From the NCBI GenBank assembly GCA_035547495.1, contig DASZUY010000235.1:1-24738 (forward strand): a DNA stretch of 24,738 nucleotides, given 5' to 3'. The notes under the pieces are model-generated. The model saw nothing but the letters and a program-made list of their open reading frames with translations. It was not told the DNA's origin and searched no databases. The translations under genes and the position numbers were made by a program. Source of the DNA: Parafilimonas sp035547495 (GTDB lineage Bacteria; Bacteroidota; Bacteroidia; Chitinophagales; Chitinophagaceae). Shown here in pieces: positions 15,335 to 23,757 of this stretch (position 1 is the first letter of the stretch; every line of letters begins with the position of its first letter).

Positions 15335-16888
15335 TTAATGAGATGAGTTGATAAACTTCGCTACATTATCATGCAAAAGTTTTAATGACTCAGGATGTAA
15401 ATAAACCATATGACCTGAAAAGTATCTATCATACTCAATATTTTTTTGCAATGAAGCAGGCATTGGTAAATGTTGCATTTCATACTTGCCTTCAAAATAT
15501 GGAGTTCCCAAATCAAAGTATCCAGAGTTGAGCATTACTTTCATATCAGGATTATAAATCATTGCCTGCGCTAAATCATTCATCACATTCGGAAAGCCAA
15601 CAAAGCCACGACGTTTGAAATCCCATGGACCAACATCGCCAAATGTTTTATAATTCATTCCAATACCGTATTTCAAAGTAGTGCGTACATAATTGTTGAA
15701 AGTTGCAGTGAAAGCTGCGTCAATATAAGAATCCATTGGATCATATTGTGCATACTCACTCAATGGATCAATGGCTGCGCCTGAAAAACGCGAATCTAAA
15801 CGACCAGTAATTTTACTTGAATCGCCAAGCAATGTTTGTTCGAATTGCGGACCGTTGATGCGCAAATTTGCTTTCTTAATGTAATCAACAGGCAAGCCTG
15901 TATAGTTGTGCAGCTTCTCTGCAATTTGATCAAACGATGCAGCATCAAGTGCAGCGCCTTTGTTTAATGCAACTGCATAATCGTTCAATGCAAAATTTTC
16001 TACTTCATTTAAAAATGGTTCAAGCTCTGCGGGCTGATTAGGCAATTTATGATGATACCATGCTGTTGCTGCATACGATGGCAAAACCAATTCAAACGGT
16101 AAACCATCGCCAGGATTTTCATCCGACATCTCGGTCATATTTCCGTAGGTTAATAATTGCGATAACAGGATAACGCCATTGAGAGCAACGCCTCTGTCAG
16201 AAAGCATTTTTGCTACAACTGCAGAGCGGAACGTGCCATAACTTTCACCAAACAAATATTTTGGAGAATTCCACCGGCTATAATCTGAAAGGAATTTTGT
16301 GATGAATGAAGTAAATGCTTCACCATCCTGGTCAATTCCAAAAAAATCTTTTCTGTCGCCTGCACCGCCAAGCTCTTTTGTAATCACTTGTCCGAAGCCT
16401 GTGCCTGGCGCATCAATAAAAACAAGATCACTGGCATCTAACAAACTATAATCATTATTCACGGTTTTATATGGCGCTCTTGTGCGTGATGTATCTTCAA
16501 TATACACACGCTGCGGACCCCATGCGCCCATGTGCAACCAAATTGTTGCGCTACCCGGACCGCCATTGTAAATAAAAGTTATGGGGCGTTGTGTGGCATC
16601 TTCATCTCTTTTAAAATATGCATCATAAGACATACTGATAATTGGCGTGTCTTGTGCATTTCTAAAAACCAAACTGCCCGCGACCGCCTGGTAGCTAATT
16701 GTCTTGCCTTCCACCGTTACAGAACCATACGTAATTGAACGTTGTTGTTTTTTATAATTAACAACGGCGCTGTCTAACGAGTTATCAATTTTTGCTGCAG
16801 GTTCAATTGCCTTTTTTTCCTGCGCAAAAGAAGAAAGCCCTAACACAAAAAAAGCTGTGCTGAGCAATAAAATTTTTGCTGATTTCAT
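15335..16888 (-). CDS. Exported S10-family serine carboxypeptidase-like protein
   Basis: An alpha/beta-hydrolase of 517 aa resembling serine carboxypeptidases (peptidase family S10). The signal peptide is MKSAKILLLSTAFFVLGLSSFAQ. Diagnostic features are YNGGPGSA (oxyanion region, 108-114), FIDAPGTGFG, the nucleophile Ser216 in GESYG, Asp459 in YFDLGTP and His493 in FSGHMVY, so the triad is complete in the expected order. Family members remove C-terminal residues from peptides at acid pH, and bacterial substrates are largely unknown. It is followed by a terminator and then the M1-type peptidase gene, together suggesting peptide scavenging outside the cytoplasm. The promoter should lie in the 189-bp divergent gap; only a weak TAACTTG is seen on this strand. 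Confidence 0.9.
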   Translation of the reverse strand: MKSAKILLLSTAFFVLGLSSFAQEKKAIEPAAKIDNSLDSAVVNYKKQQRSITYGSVTVEGKTISYQAVAGSLVFRNAQDTPIISMSYDAYFKRDEDATQRPITFIYNGGPGSATIWLHMGAWGPQRVYIEDTSRTRAPYKTVNNDYSLLDASDLVFIDAPGTGFGQVITKELGGAGDRKDFFGIDQDGEAFTSFITKFLSDYSRWNSPKYLFGESYGTFRSAVVAKMLSDRGVALNGVILLSQLLTYGNMTEMSDENPGDGLPFELVLPSYAATAWYHHKLPNQPAELEPFLNEVENFALNDYAVALNKGAALDAASFDQIAEKLHNYTGLPVDYIKKANLRINGPQFEQTLLGDSSKITGRLDSRFSGAAIDPLSEYAQYDPMDSYIDAAFTATFNNYVRTTLKYGIGMNYKTFGDVGPWDFKRRGFVGFPNVMNDLAQAMIYNPDMKVMLNSGYFDLGTPYFEGKYEMQHLPMPASLQKNIEYDRYFSGHMVYLHPESLKLLHDNVAKFINSSH

Positions 16889-17043
16889 AATTGCTTTAAA
16901 ATATTAATGTTGATGTGGTCAATGAAAAAGATGCTGCAAGTTATGTAAAACAAGATTTGCGTTTCATCTAAATATATTTTTATACATCCTCGCAATAAAA
17001 TTTGCAACACTTCAATTCTTTAAAAACCTTAACTGTTCTTTAA

Positions 17044-17073
17044 TTGCAGATGTTATAACGCAAATTAGATTTG
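17044..17073 (+). promoter_or_regulatory. Candidate promoter with -33 TTG and -7 TAGATTTG
   Basis: TTG at 17044-17046, a 19-bp spacer and TAGATTTG at 17066-17073 match the Bacteroidota promoter pattern well. The predicted start of transcription falls at or next to the ATG at 17078 (a second ATG is at 17081), so the mRNA would be leaderless or nearly so. The rest of the 16889-17043 gap shows no clear structure. Confidence 0.55.
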
Positions 17074-17077
17074 TAGA

Positions 17078-18358
17078 ATGATGCGAAGGTTACTGCCAGC
17101 AATTTTATTGTTTATTTCATTTGGCGCAAGTGCACAAGACATAACAGGAATTTGGCGCGGATATTTTTATACGATTGCCGGGCCGTTTAAGGAATATTAT
17201 AAGTACGAAGTGCAGATCGATCAGTTAAAAAATAATTCTTTAAAGGGCGTAACGTATTCTTATCGCACAACCGTTTTTTACGGAAAGGCAAATTTTGAAG
17301 GCATTTGGTTTCCCAAAGCAAAAAGCCTTTTAGTAAAAGAAACAAATTTGGTTGAATTAAAAATGGCAGGTGGCGGCGACGCTTGTGCTATGACATGTAA
17401 TCTTGATTACTCAAAAGATGGAAATACAGAAATTTTAAAAGGAACCTTTACAAGTCTTAATACAACAACAAAAACTGATTGCGGCGCAGGAACTGTTTAT
17501 CTTGAAAGAGTGCAGGAATCTGATTTTACAAAAGAAGATTTTTTATTGAAGAAAAAACCTTCACCTAATCTTTCAACACAAAATGATAAGGCAAAAGTTG
17601 TTCCGCATGATACTGCTAAAATAAAATCACCTGAACCTGATGTTGCAAAAACAAATGCAAAGAAATTACAGGCAGCATTAGGTGTTCTGCAAGATGGAAT
17701 TATTGGCCCGAAAACAAATGCTGAAATAAAGCGTAAAGCACCAGACTTTAATGAGCAATTAGATTTGAAAAATACCGCGCAGGTAAACAGACTTATCAAC
17801 ATCATCAAAAAAAATAACGCAACTGCAACAAAGAAAAATCCGCCTGCGAACACAACAACAATTCAAAATCAAAACAAAAAATCACCGCCGCCCGTTGTAA
17901 AAACAGATACGATTGCAAAATCTGCACCCGTAACAACACCAGCGCAACCTGAAATAAAAAATACGCCTCCACAAAAAATTATTCCTGTTCCTGATGTTAT
18001 AAAATCAAGAAGCAATCCTTTATTAAAAACAATTACTACAAATGCGCCGGATATAAAAATTGAATTGTATGATAATGGCGAAATTGATGGCGATACTATT
18101 ACTGTTTACGATAACAACCAGGTGATCGCCTGGAAAAAGGGTTTAACCGATAAGCCCATCACTTTAAATATTAAGGCTGATGAAAATACGCCAACGCATG
18201 AATTTGTGATGGTGGCTGATAATCTCGGTTCTATTCCGCCAAACACAGCATTAATGATTATTACCACCGGCGGAAAGCGCTACCAGCTTTTTGTTTCTAG
18301 CGATGAGAAAAAAAATGCGAAAGTGGTTGTGCAGTATGATACTTCAGCTGCTAATTAG
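17078..18358 (+). CDS. Exported protein of unknown function with PG-binding-like motif
   Basis: I do not recognise this 426-aa protein as a named family. A signal peptide (MMRRLLPAILLFISFGASAQ) is followed by a beta-rich domain at about 21-150, beginning DITGIWRGYFYT, with Cys at 103, 107 and 135. A short stretch at 196-217 (KKLQAALGVLQDGIIGPKTN) resembles the peptidoglycan-binding PG_binding_1 repeat, LQ..LGV..DG..GP.T. A Pro/Lys/Thr-rich linker runs from about 240 to 325. The C-terminal domain (326-423; IELYDNGEIDGDTITVYDN, HEFVMVADNLGSIPPNTALM) is of a kind I recall in many Bacteroidota exported proteins. A periplasmic or cell-wall role is plausible but inferred. It lies 80 bp upstream of the amylase-like gene. 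Confidence 0.8.
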   Translation: MMRRLLPAILLFISFGASAQDITGIWRGYFYTIAGPFKEYYKYEVQIDQLKNNSLKGVTYSYRTTVFYGKANFEGIWFPKAKSLLVKETNLVELKMAGGGDACAMTCNLDYSKDGNTEILKGTFTSLNTTTKTDCGAGTVYLERVQESDFTKEDFLLKKKPSPNLSTQNDKAKVVPHDTAKIKSPEPDVAKTNAKKLQAALGVLQDGIIGPKTNAEIKRKAPDFNEQLDLKNTAQVNRLINIIKKNNATATKKNPPANTTTIQNQNKKSPPPVVKTDTIAKSAPVTTPAQPEIKNTPPQKIIPVPDVIKSRSNPLLKTITTNAPDIKIELYDNGEIDGDTITVYDNNQVIAWKKGLTDKPITLNIKADENTPTHEFVMVADNLGSIPPNTALMIITTGGKRYQLFVSSDEKKNAKVVVQYDTSAAN

Positions 18359-18382
18359 TAATTCCTAAAATATCTGAAACAA

Positions 18383-18414
18383 TTGTTGGTTGTGTAATTT
18401 TTACACATATATTG
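18383..18414 (+). promoter_or_regulatory. Candidate promoter with operator-like palindrome before the amylase gene
   Basis: TTG at 18386-18388, 19 bp, then TATATTG at 18408-18414 resembles a promoter with a slightly imperfect -7 box. Exactly between them is the perfect inverted repeat TGTGTAA-TTT-TTACACA (18391-18407), the usual place for a repressor operator. Transcription would begin near 18418, about 20 bases before the ATG. Confidence 0.4.
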
Positions 18415-18438
18415 CATCGTCTAAATCCAGCTTGTTAT

Positions 18439-21400
18439 ATGAAAAGAATTTTACTTCCTTTTTTGCTGCTCATTATTGTAAAGGCAAATGCTCAGTTACT
18501 AACATGGACCCCTGATTTTATACAGGAAAGTTCAACACCTGTTACCATTACCATGGATGCAAATTATGGTAACAAAGGTTTATTGAATTACACACCAACT
18601 ACAGATGTGTATGTACACATTGGTGTTATTACGAATTATAGCACTTCAACATCCGATTGGAAGCATGCGCCATTCACATGGGGAACTACAGATGCGCATG
18701 CACAGTGTACTTATCTTGGTAACAACAAATGGAAGTATACCATCACAGGTGGATTAAGAAGTTTTTTTAACATGACTGATGCTAATGAAAAGATTTTAAA
18801 AATTGCTATTCTTTTTCGCAGTGGTAATGGTAATACGGTGCAACGTAATGCGGATGGCAGCGATATGTTTGTGCCGGTTTATGATAATGGTTTATATACA
18901 AGAATTGATGTGCCGTATAAACAGCCTACATACAATCCTATTCCCGAACCCATAACAAAAAACGTTGGAGACGCGCTTTCCGTTACAATGAAAGCAAGCA
19001 AGAGCAGCACATTAAGTATTTTATTTAACGGAACGCAGGTTGCATCGGGCAGCGGAACAAGTCTTAGTGCAAACACAACTGTAAGCGTTGGTGGCCCGCA
19101 AACTATTATTGCAAAGGCATCCAGCGGAATTACTGCTTCAGACACAATGCAGTTTATTGTGAAGCCAACGGTTACCGTTGCAGCAATACCTGCAGGCGAT
19201 ACAGACGGAATTAATTATGAACATGGTGATACTTCGGTAGTGCTTGTTTTGTATGCACCGCTGAAACAATATATTTATGTTGAAGGTGATTTTTCTAACT
19301 GGCAGGTTCAATCAAAATATTTAATGAATAAAACTGCGGATGGAAGTCGCTTCTGGATTCGCATTCATGGTTTAACGCCAGGCACTGAATATGCTTATCA
19401 ATATTTAATTGACGGCACATTAAAGGTTGCAGATTATAACTGCGAAAAAATCTTAGATCCAAACAATGATCAATATATTTCATCAACAACATATCCAAAT
19501 CTTAAAGCTTATCCAACAGGAAAAACAACAGGCATTGTAAGTGTGCTTCAAACAAAGCAGACAGCTTACACATGGCAGGTGAATAATTTTTCACGACCAA
19601 ACAAACAAAACCTTGTTGTATACGAATTGCTCGTAAGAGATTTTACCGCAGCCGGCAATTTTCAAACATTAACCGATACATTAAGCTATTTGCAAAGACT
19701 TGGTGTAAATGCTATCGAAGTAATGCCATTTAATGAATTTGAAGGCAACAATAGCTGGGGTTATAATCCTGATTTTTATTTCGCGCCGGATAAAGCGTAC
19801 GGACCTGAGAATGTAGTAAAGAAATTTATTGATGAATGTCACAAGCGTGGCATGGCCGTAATTATGGATATGGTGATGAATCATTCGTTTGGTTCTTCGC
19901 CAATGGTGCAGATGTATTGGGATTCCACACATAACATTCCGGCTGCAAACAGTCCATGGTTTAATCAATATGCAACGCATCCATATAGCGTTGGCTATGA
20001 TTTTAATCATGAAAACGCAGCCACGCAACAATTCGTGAATCGTGTAATTAATTTTTGGTTGAAGAATTATAAGATCGATGGATTTCGCTGGGATCTCGCA
20101 GGTGGTTTCACACAAAAACAAAGTTGTGATGGAACAGGCAATAATTGCAATGAGAGCACCTGGGACGCATATGATACAGGTCGCATAAATATTTGGAAAA
20201 GATATTATGATGATATGCAAGCCGCATCAGCAAACAGCTATTGTATTTTAGAAATTTTTGTGGATCACGGCGAAGAAACGGCTGAAACAAATTATGGAAT
20301 GCTTGTTTGGGGAAATGAAAATTATAATTACAACCAGGCAACGATGAGTTATAAAGATGGATGGGATTTTAGTGGCGGCATTTACAAGAACTATAGTTTT
20401 ACGCAACCAAATCTGGTTACGTACATGGAAAGCCATGATGAAGAAAGATTGCAATGGAAGAATGAACAATACGGTGCAAGCAGCGGAAGTTATAATGTAA
20501 AAAATATTCCAACCGGTTTAACAAGAGATGGAATGGCAGCAGCATTTTGGGCAATGCAACCTGGTCCAAAAATGTTGTGGGAATTTGGTGAGTTAGGTTA
20601 TGATCTTTCTATTAATCGTTGTGGCGATGGCACAATAAGTAATAATTGCAGAACAGATCCCAAACCACCGCATTGGGAGTATTATTATGATGCCAACCGC
20701 AAAGCTTTGTATGATGTTTATAAAGATCTTATTCATTTAAAAACTTATTCTCAATATGCATCCACATTTATTAACGGCAATATTAATTACAACTTATCTG
20801 ATACAATAAAATGGCAAAGCATTGTTGGCAGTAACCTTTCTGTAATGGTGGTTGGCAATTTTGGTGTAAATGCAAAAACAGCAACTGTTACATTTCCATC
20901 AACAGGTATATGGTATAGTTATTTAACTACCAAAACTATTACGGTTAATTCAACATCATACGCTGTTACCCTGCAGCCAGGCGAATATTATGTTTACACT
21001 AATAAGAACATAAAAGATGCTGTGCTGGCTGTTAACTGGTTAAGTTTTACTGCGCAGAAAAATGGAGCGCATTCTGTTTTGCTGAGTTGGTCAACGCAAA
21101 ATGAAATCAATAATGATCATTTTGAAATAGAACGAAGCAATGATGGGGTTTCATTTATAAAAATTGGTTCTGTAATCGCTGCAACATCTGGCGCAGGAAA
21201 TCATCAATACTCGTTTACAGATAATGTTCCGTTGAATGGTTACAATTATTATCGCATTAAACAAATTGATAAAGAAGGCAACTATCAATATTCATCTGTG
21301 CAAAAATTAAGTTTGAGCGATTTGATCAGCCATTGGAATTTGTATCCGAACCCAACAAGAAATAGTACAGCTTTATATGCTTTGAACAATTATAACAAAA

Positions 21401-21573
21401 CTGCTATTTCAGTAAGCGATTTAAACGGAAGAATAGTTTATAAAGCGATCCTGAATAATGTAACAATTAATCAACAAATACCAATTAAAACACAATCTTT
21501 AGGTAAAGGTGTTTATATAATTAAAATTGTTACAGAGCAAGGTGTGGACACACAAAAATTAGTTGTTGAATAA
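18439..21573 (+). CDS. Secreted GH13 alpha-amylase-like enzyme with T9SS C-terminal signal
   Basis: This glycoside hydrolase of 1044 aa is probably active on starch-like alpha-glucans outside the cell. The order is signal peptide (MKRILLPFLLLIIVKANAQ), an unassigned beta-rich module (about 20-160), an Ig-like module (about 165-245) and a CBM48-like module (about 265-345, VYVEGDFSNW-type). The GH13 barrel (about 390-745) has D477-MVMNH, nucleophile D552 in GFRWD, acid/base E605 in ILEIF and D667 in ESHDEE. A C-terminal beta domain, an FN3-like module (about 860-960) and a type A T9SS sorting domain (LYPNPT onward) follow. The ATG at 18439 is chosen over an in-frame TTG because the signal peptide begins there. 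No SusC/SusD genes are adjacent. Confidence 0.93.
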   Translation: MKRILLPFLLLIIVKANAQLLTWTPDFIQESSTPVTITMDANYGNKGLLNYTPTTDVYVHIGVITNYSTSTSDWKHAPFTWGTTDAHAQCTYLGNNKWKYTITGGLRSFFNMTDANEKILKIAILFRSGNGNTVQRNADGSDMFVPVYDNGLYTRIDVPYKQPTYNPIPEPITKNVGDALSVTMKASKSSTLSILFNGTQVASGSGTSLSANTTVSVGGPQTIIAKASSGITASDTMQFIVKPTVTVAAIPAGDTDGINYEHGDTSVVLVLYAPLKQYIYVEGDFSNWQVQSKYLMNKTADGSRFWIRIHGLTPGTEYAYQYLIDGTLKVADYNCEKILDPNNDQYISSTTYPNLKAYPTGKTTGIVSVLQTKQTAYTWQVNNFSRPNKQNLVVYELLVRDFTAAGNFQTLTDTLSYLQRLGVNAIEVMPFNEFEGNNSWGYNPDFYFAPDKAYGPENVVKKFIDECHKRGMAVIMDMVMNHSFGSSPMVQMYWDSTHNIPAANSPWFNQYATHPYSVGYDFNHENAATQQFVNRVINFWLKNYKIDGFRWDLAGGFTQKQSCDGTGNNCNESTWDAYDTGRINIWKRYYDDMQAASANSYCILEIFVDHGEETAETNYGMLVWGNENYNYNQATMSYKDGWDFSGGIYKNYSFTQPNLVTYMESHDEERLQWKNEQYGASSGSYNVKNIPTGLTRDGMAAAFWAMQPGPKMLWEFGELGYDLSINRCGDGTISNNCRTDPKPPHWEYYYDANRKALYDVYKDLIHLKTYSQYASTFINGNINYNLSDTIKWQSIVGSNLSVMVVGNFGVNAKTATVTFPSTGIWYSYLTTKTITVNSTSYAVTLQPGEYYVYTNKNIKDAVLAVNWLSFTAQKNGAHSVLLSWSTQNEINNDHFEIERSNDGVSFIKIGSVIAATSGAGNHQYSFTDNVPLNGYNYYRIKQIDKEGNYQYSSVQKLSLSDLISHWNLYPNPTRNSTALYALNNYNKTAISVSDLNGRIVYKAILNNVTINQQIPIKTQSLGKGVYIIKIVTEQGVDTQKLVVE

Positions 21574-21586
21574 ATTACTTCAAATG

Positions 21587-21622
21587 AAAAGCAAAGTTTG
21601 CAGGCATGCCGGCTTTGCTTTT
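21587..21622 (+). terminator. Terminator after the amylase gene
   Basis: Arms 21587-21596 (AAAAGCAAAG) and 21613-21622 pair perfectly over 10 bp. The 16-base loop contains the palindrome GGCATGCC. A T-rich stretch (TTTTTATTT) follows on the plus strand. The convergent pcm stop is only 4 bp away, so the hairpin could serve both strands. Confidence 0.75.
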
Positions 21623-21625
21623 TAT

Positions 21626-22282
21626 TTAGTTATTCTTGCCTTTAAGCATCGGCACAAAAGAAAAATAGTCGAACCATTCTTCTGTGTATTCACCATTTTC
21701 CTTTTTTGTTATGCGCAACATGCGTTGCTTATCGCCTTCATCAACTGGCAGCACCATTACCCCGCCGGCTTTTAATTGCGTTACTAATTTTGGCGGCACT
21801 TCAGGCGCTGCGGCAGTAATTAAAATTTTATTGAATGGTGCATAAGCAGGCAAGCCTTCAAATCCATCGCCATAAAAAAATTTTATGTTTGGATATTTTG
21901 ATTTGAAAAAAAAACTTTTATTGTTTTCGTATAGTTTTCTTTGTCGCTCTATAGTAAAAACCCAAGCGCCCATTTCTGCTAAAACACAAGCCTGGTAAGC
22001 ACTTCCCGTGCCTATCTCCAAAATTTTATCGTTGCGATGTACGTTTAATAATTGCGTTTGATACGCTACGGTATAAGGCTGAGAAATTGTTTGCTCCTGC
22101 CCTATGGGAAAAGCACGATCTTCATAAGCAATTTTATCAAATGCAGAATCTAAAAAAAAATGTCGTGGTATATTATACATTGCTTCCAGTACAAGTGCGC
22201 TGCTGATGCCCTTCGTTCGTAATTGATCAATTAGCTTTTTTCTTAAACCTTTATGCTGATATGTATCTTCTAAATTGCGCAT
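21626..22282 (-). CDS. pcm: Protein-L-isoaspartate(D-aspartate) O-methyltransferase (Pcm)
   Basis: Pcm transfers a methyl group from S-adenosylmethionine to L-isoaspartyl residues, starting repair of aged proteins. The 218-aa protein has the family's FPIGQEQTISQPYTVAYQ segment, the SAM-binding motif ILEIGTGSAYQACVLAEM and the ILITAAAPEVPPKLVTQL and VMVLPVDE segments. In most homologues, as I recall, the SAM loop reads GTGSGYQ, so the Ala in GTGSAYQ is an unusual substitution. A 7-bp repeat array with a TAnnTTTG box sits just before the start. It follows mreD by 73 bp on the same strand, and read-through from mreBCD is possible because no clear terminator is seen in between. Confidence 0.94.
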   Translation of the reverse strand: MRNLEDTYQHKGLRKKLIDQLRTKGISSALVLEAMYNIPRHFFLDSAFDKIAYEDRAFPIGQEQTISQPYTVAYQTQLLNVHRNDKILEIGTGSAYQACVLAEMGAWVFTIERQRKLYENNKSFFFKSKYPNIKFFYGDGFEGLPAYAPFNKILITAAAPEVPPKLVTQLKAGGVMVLPVDEGDKQRMLRITKKENGEYTEEWFDYFSFVPMLKGKNN

Positions 22283-22289
22283 GTATAAT

Positions 22290-22317
22290 TCAAAAGTAAA
22301 AAGTAAAAATTTAAAAA
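22290..22317 (-). repeat. Degenerate 7-bp repeat array upstream of pcm
   Basis: The plus strand reads as four 7-bp blocks, beginning TCAAAAG, TAAAAAG and then TAAAAAT, with a last diverged block. The segment 22289-22310 matches 13160-13182 before thrS at all but two positions if aligned from AATTCAAA. Both arrays lie just upstream of minus-strand start codons. Confidence 0.5.
22291..22298 (-). promoter_or_regulatory. Candidate pcm -7 box (TACTTTTG) in the repeat array
   Basis: TACTTTTG on the minus strand fits TAnnTTTG and is formed by two repeat units. It ends 8 bp before the pcm ATG, predicting a leader of only about five bases. No -33 TTG is evident at about 22318. Confidence 0.4.
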
Positions 22318-22355
22318 ATCAGATAGCTGTTTCGCTTTAAATTCTCACCTTAAAA

Positions 22356-22892
22356 TTATAGCGCAGCATTCGTTCTCACTTTTCCTTGTCTTGGAAAAAG
22401 CATTTCAGCAATAAAAATTAAAACTAAACTGAGCGCTGTTGTCGCGGTAACCTTGCCAATGAAGAAAAGAAAATCACCAAATTCCATCCATTCAATAAAT
22501 ACCAATAATGCTATATGAAGAAAAGTAAGTATAAGCACATAAGTACTATAAGATGCCCAACCCATACTTTTTACAGAAGGTTCTGAAAAGCTTAACTGTG
22601 TTGTTTCTTGTGGTATTAAAAGATTTAATAAAAACGGTCGCAGGTATGCAATAAAAACACAAGGCATTGCATGTAACCCAGGTGTACCCGAGAAATAATC
22701 AAGTGTTAAGCCGAAGATGAAAGCCACAAGCATTTGACCTGCGCGATTCATATTGAATGGCAGCCATAAAATAAAAAGAAAATAAATGTAAGGTTTTACA
22801 AACTGGTGTACAGGCGGCACCTTGTTGAAGATATACACTTGCACAAGTATAAATAAAATGAACCTGAAAATATTTTTTAAGAGATTACTCAT
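22356..22892 (-). CDS. mreD: Rod shape-determining protein MreD
   Basis: MreD is the small polytopic membrane partner in the MreBCD elongasome that organises lateral wall synthesis. The 178-aa protein is largely hydrophobic with about five helices. FGLTLDYFSGTPGLHAMPCVFIAYLRPFLL in the middle is typical of MreD. The start overlaps the mreC stop by 4 bp (ATGA), showing translational coupling. In many bacteria mrdA (PBP2) and rodA follow, but here the next gene is pcm. Confidence 0.92.
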   Translation of the reverse strand: MSNLLKNIFRFILFILVQVYIFNKVPPVHQFVKPYIYFLFILWLPFNMNRAGQMLVAFIFGLTLDYFSGTPGLHAMPCVFIAYLRPFLLNLLIPQETTQLSFSEPSVKSMGWASYSTYVLILTFLHIALLVFIEWMEFGDFLFFIGKVTATTALSLVLIFIAEMLFPRQGKVRTNAAL

Positions 22893-23740
22893 TTTTCTTT
22901 CGGTGTTTGAGACTCCAATTGTTTTTCTTCAGCCCAAATCATATTGTCAACTAAATATGCCCATTGCAAATTGTAAAAGTCTGTTGATGTTTTTACTTTT
23001 AATTCATAAAAACCACTGCCGGGATCACCACCAATTGCAGCAACAGTTCCAACCATAATTCCTGCCGGATAACTTCCTGATAAATTACTGGTGAGTATGC
23101 TATCGCCAACTTTTACTTTCGCTGATTTTGGAATATTATGCAGCGTTATGTAACGCGGGTCTTTTCCATCCCAATCTGCAAGACCTGTATAAAAACCTTT
23201 CTTTGTCATTGCACTTACTTTCGCGTTGCGATTTAATAAACTCATTACCCGACAATAATTATCGCTCACTAAAATCACTTTGCCAATAATTCCCTGCGGA
23301 CTAATAACACCCATGTCTTTTGTTACGCCTTGTTTGCTGCCGCGATAGAGTGTTAGATAATTATTTTGATCAGATACATCATTGTTTACAACTTTAGCAG
23401 GCAGAAATTTAAACTTACGTACACGGCCCAAAGTATCTTTTAATAAAGAATCAATTTTAATTACGGATGACGTGTCAGGGTTTTCAAAACTTGATTTCAA
23501 TAATCCACGCAGTTCTGCATTTTCTTTAGCCAATGCTTCATTGGTTTTTTTTAATCGAAAATAATATTCAACGTTGTTGTATTGAGCACCAACTTTTCCC
23601 GTTGTTTCATTGGCAACATTTGAAAAAACTACCTGGTATGTTTGATTATAATTGATAAGGATGGCGAGTGAAATTCCCATTAACACAAGGAAAAAAAACA
23701 AGTTGAAAAACTGACGTATGAAGGCTATTATATTGCGCAT
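22889..23740 (-). CDS. mreC: Rod shape-determining protein MreC
   Basis: MreC is a single-pass inner-membrane protein with a large periplasmic domain that scaffolds PBP2 and RodA. The 283-aa protein has an N-terminal helix (about residues 11-29), a coiled coil (about 60-90, YYFRLKKTNEALAKENAELR) and the beta-barrel domain. In that domain GVISPQGIIGKVILVSDNYCRVMSLLN, DPRYITLHNIPKSAKVKVGDSILTS and GSYPAGIMVGTV are family hallmarks. It follows mreB by 74 bp, a gap that contains a hairpin, and overlaps mreD by 4 bp. The hairpin could reduce read-through from mreB. Confidence 0.95.
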   Translation of the reverse strand: MRNIIAFIRQFFNLFFFLVLMGISLAILINYNQTYQVVFSNVANETTGKVGAQYNNVEYYFRLKKTNEALAKENAELRGLLKSSFENPDTSSVIKIDSLLKDTLGRVRKFKFLPAKVVNNDVSDQNNYLTLYRGSKQGVTKDMGVISPQGIIGKVILVSDNYCRVMSLLNRNAKVSAMTKKGFYTGLADWDGKDPRYITLHNIPKSAKVKVGDSILTSNLSGSYPAGIMVGTVAAIGGDPGSGFYELKVKTSTDFYNLQWAYLVDNMIWAEEKQLESQTPKEK

Positions 23741-23757
23741 TAAAGCACGAAATTAAA

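Noticed and set aside
19681..20220. 179-aa open frame antisense to the GH13 catalytic domain
   Set aside because: It lies entirely opposite conserved amylase sequence. Its composition (Ile, Cys, His rich) is what the reversed coding strand would give.
21563..21775. 70-aa open frame after the amylase gene on the plus strand
   Set aside because: It runs antisense through the 3' part of pcm, crosses the terminator hairpin at 21587-21622 and has no family-like sequence.
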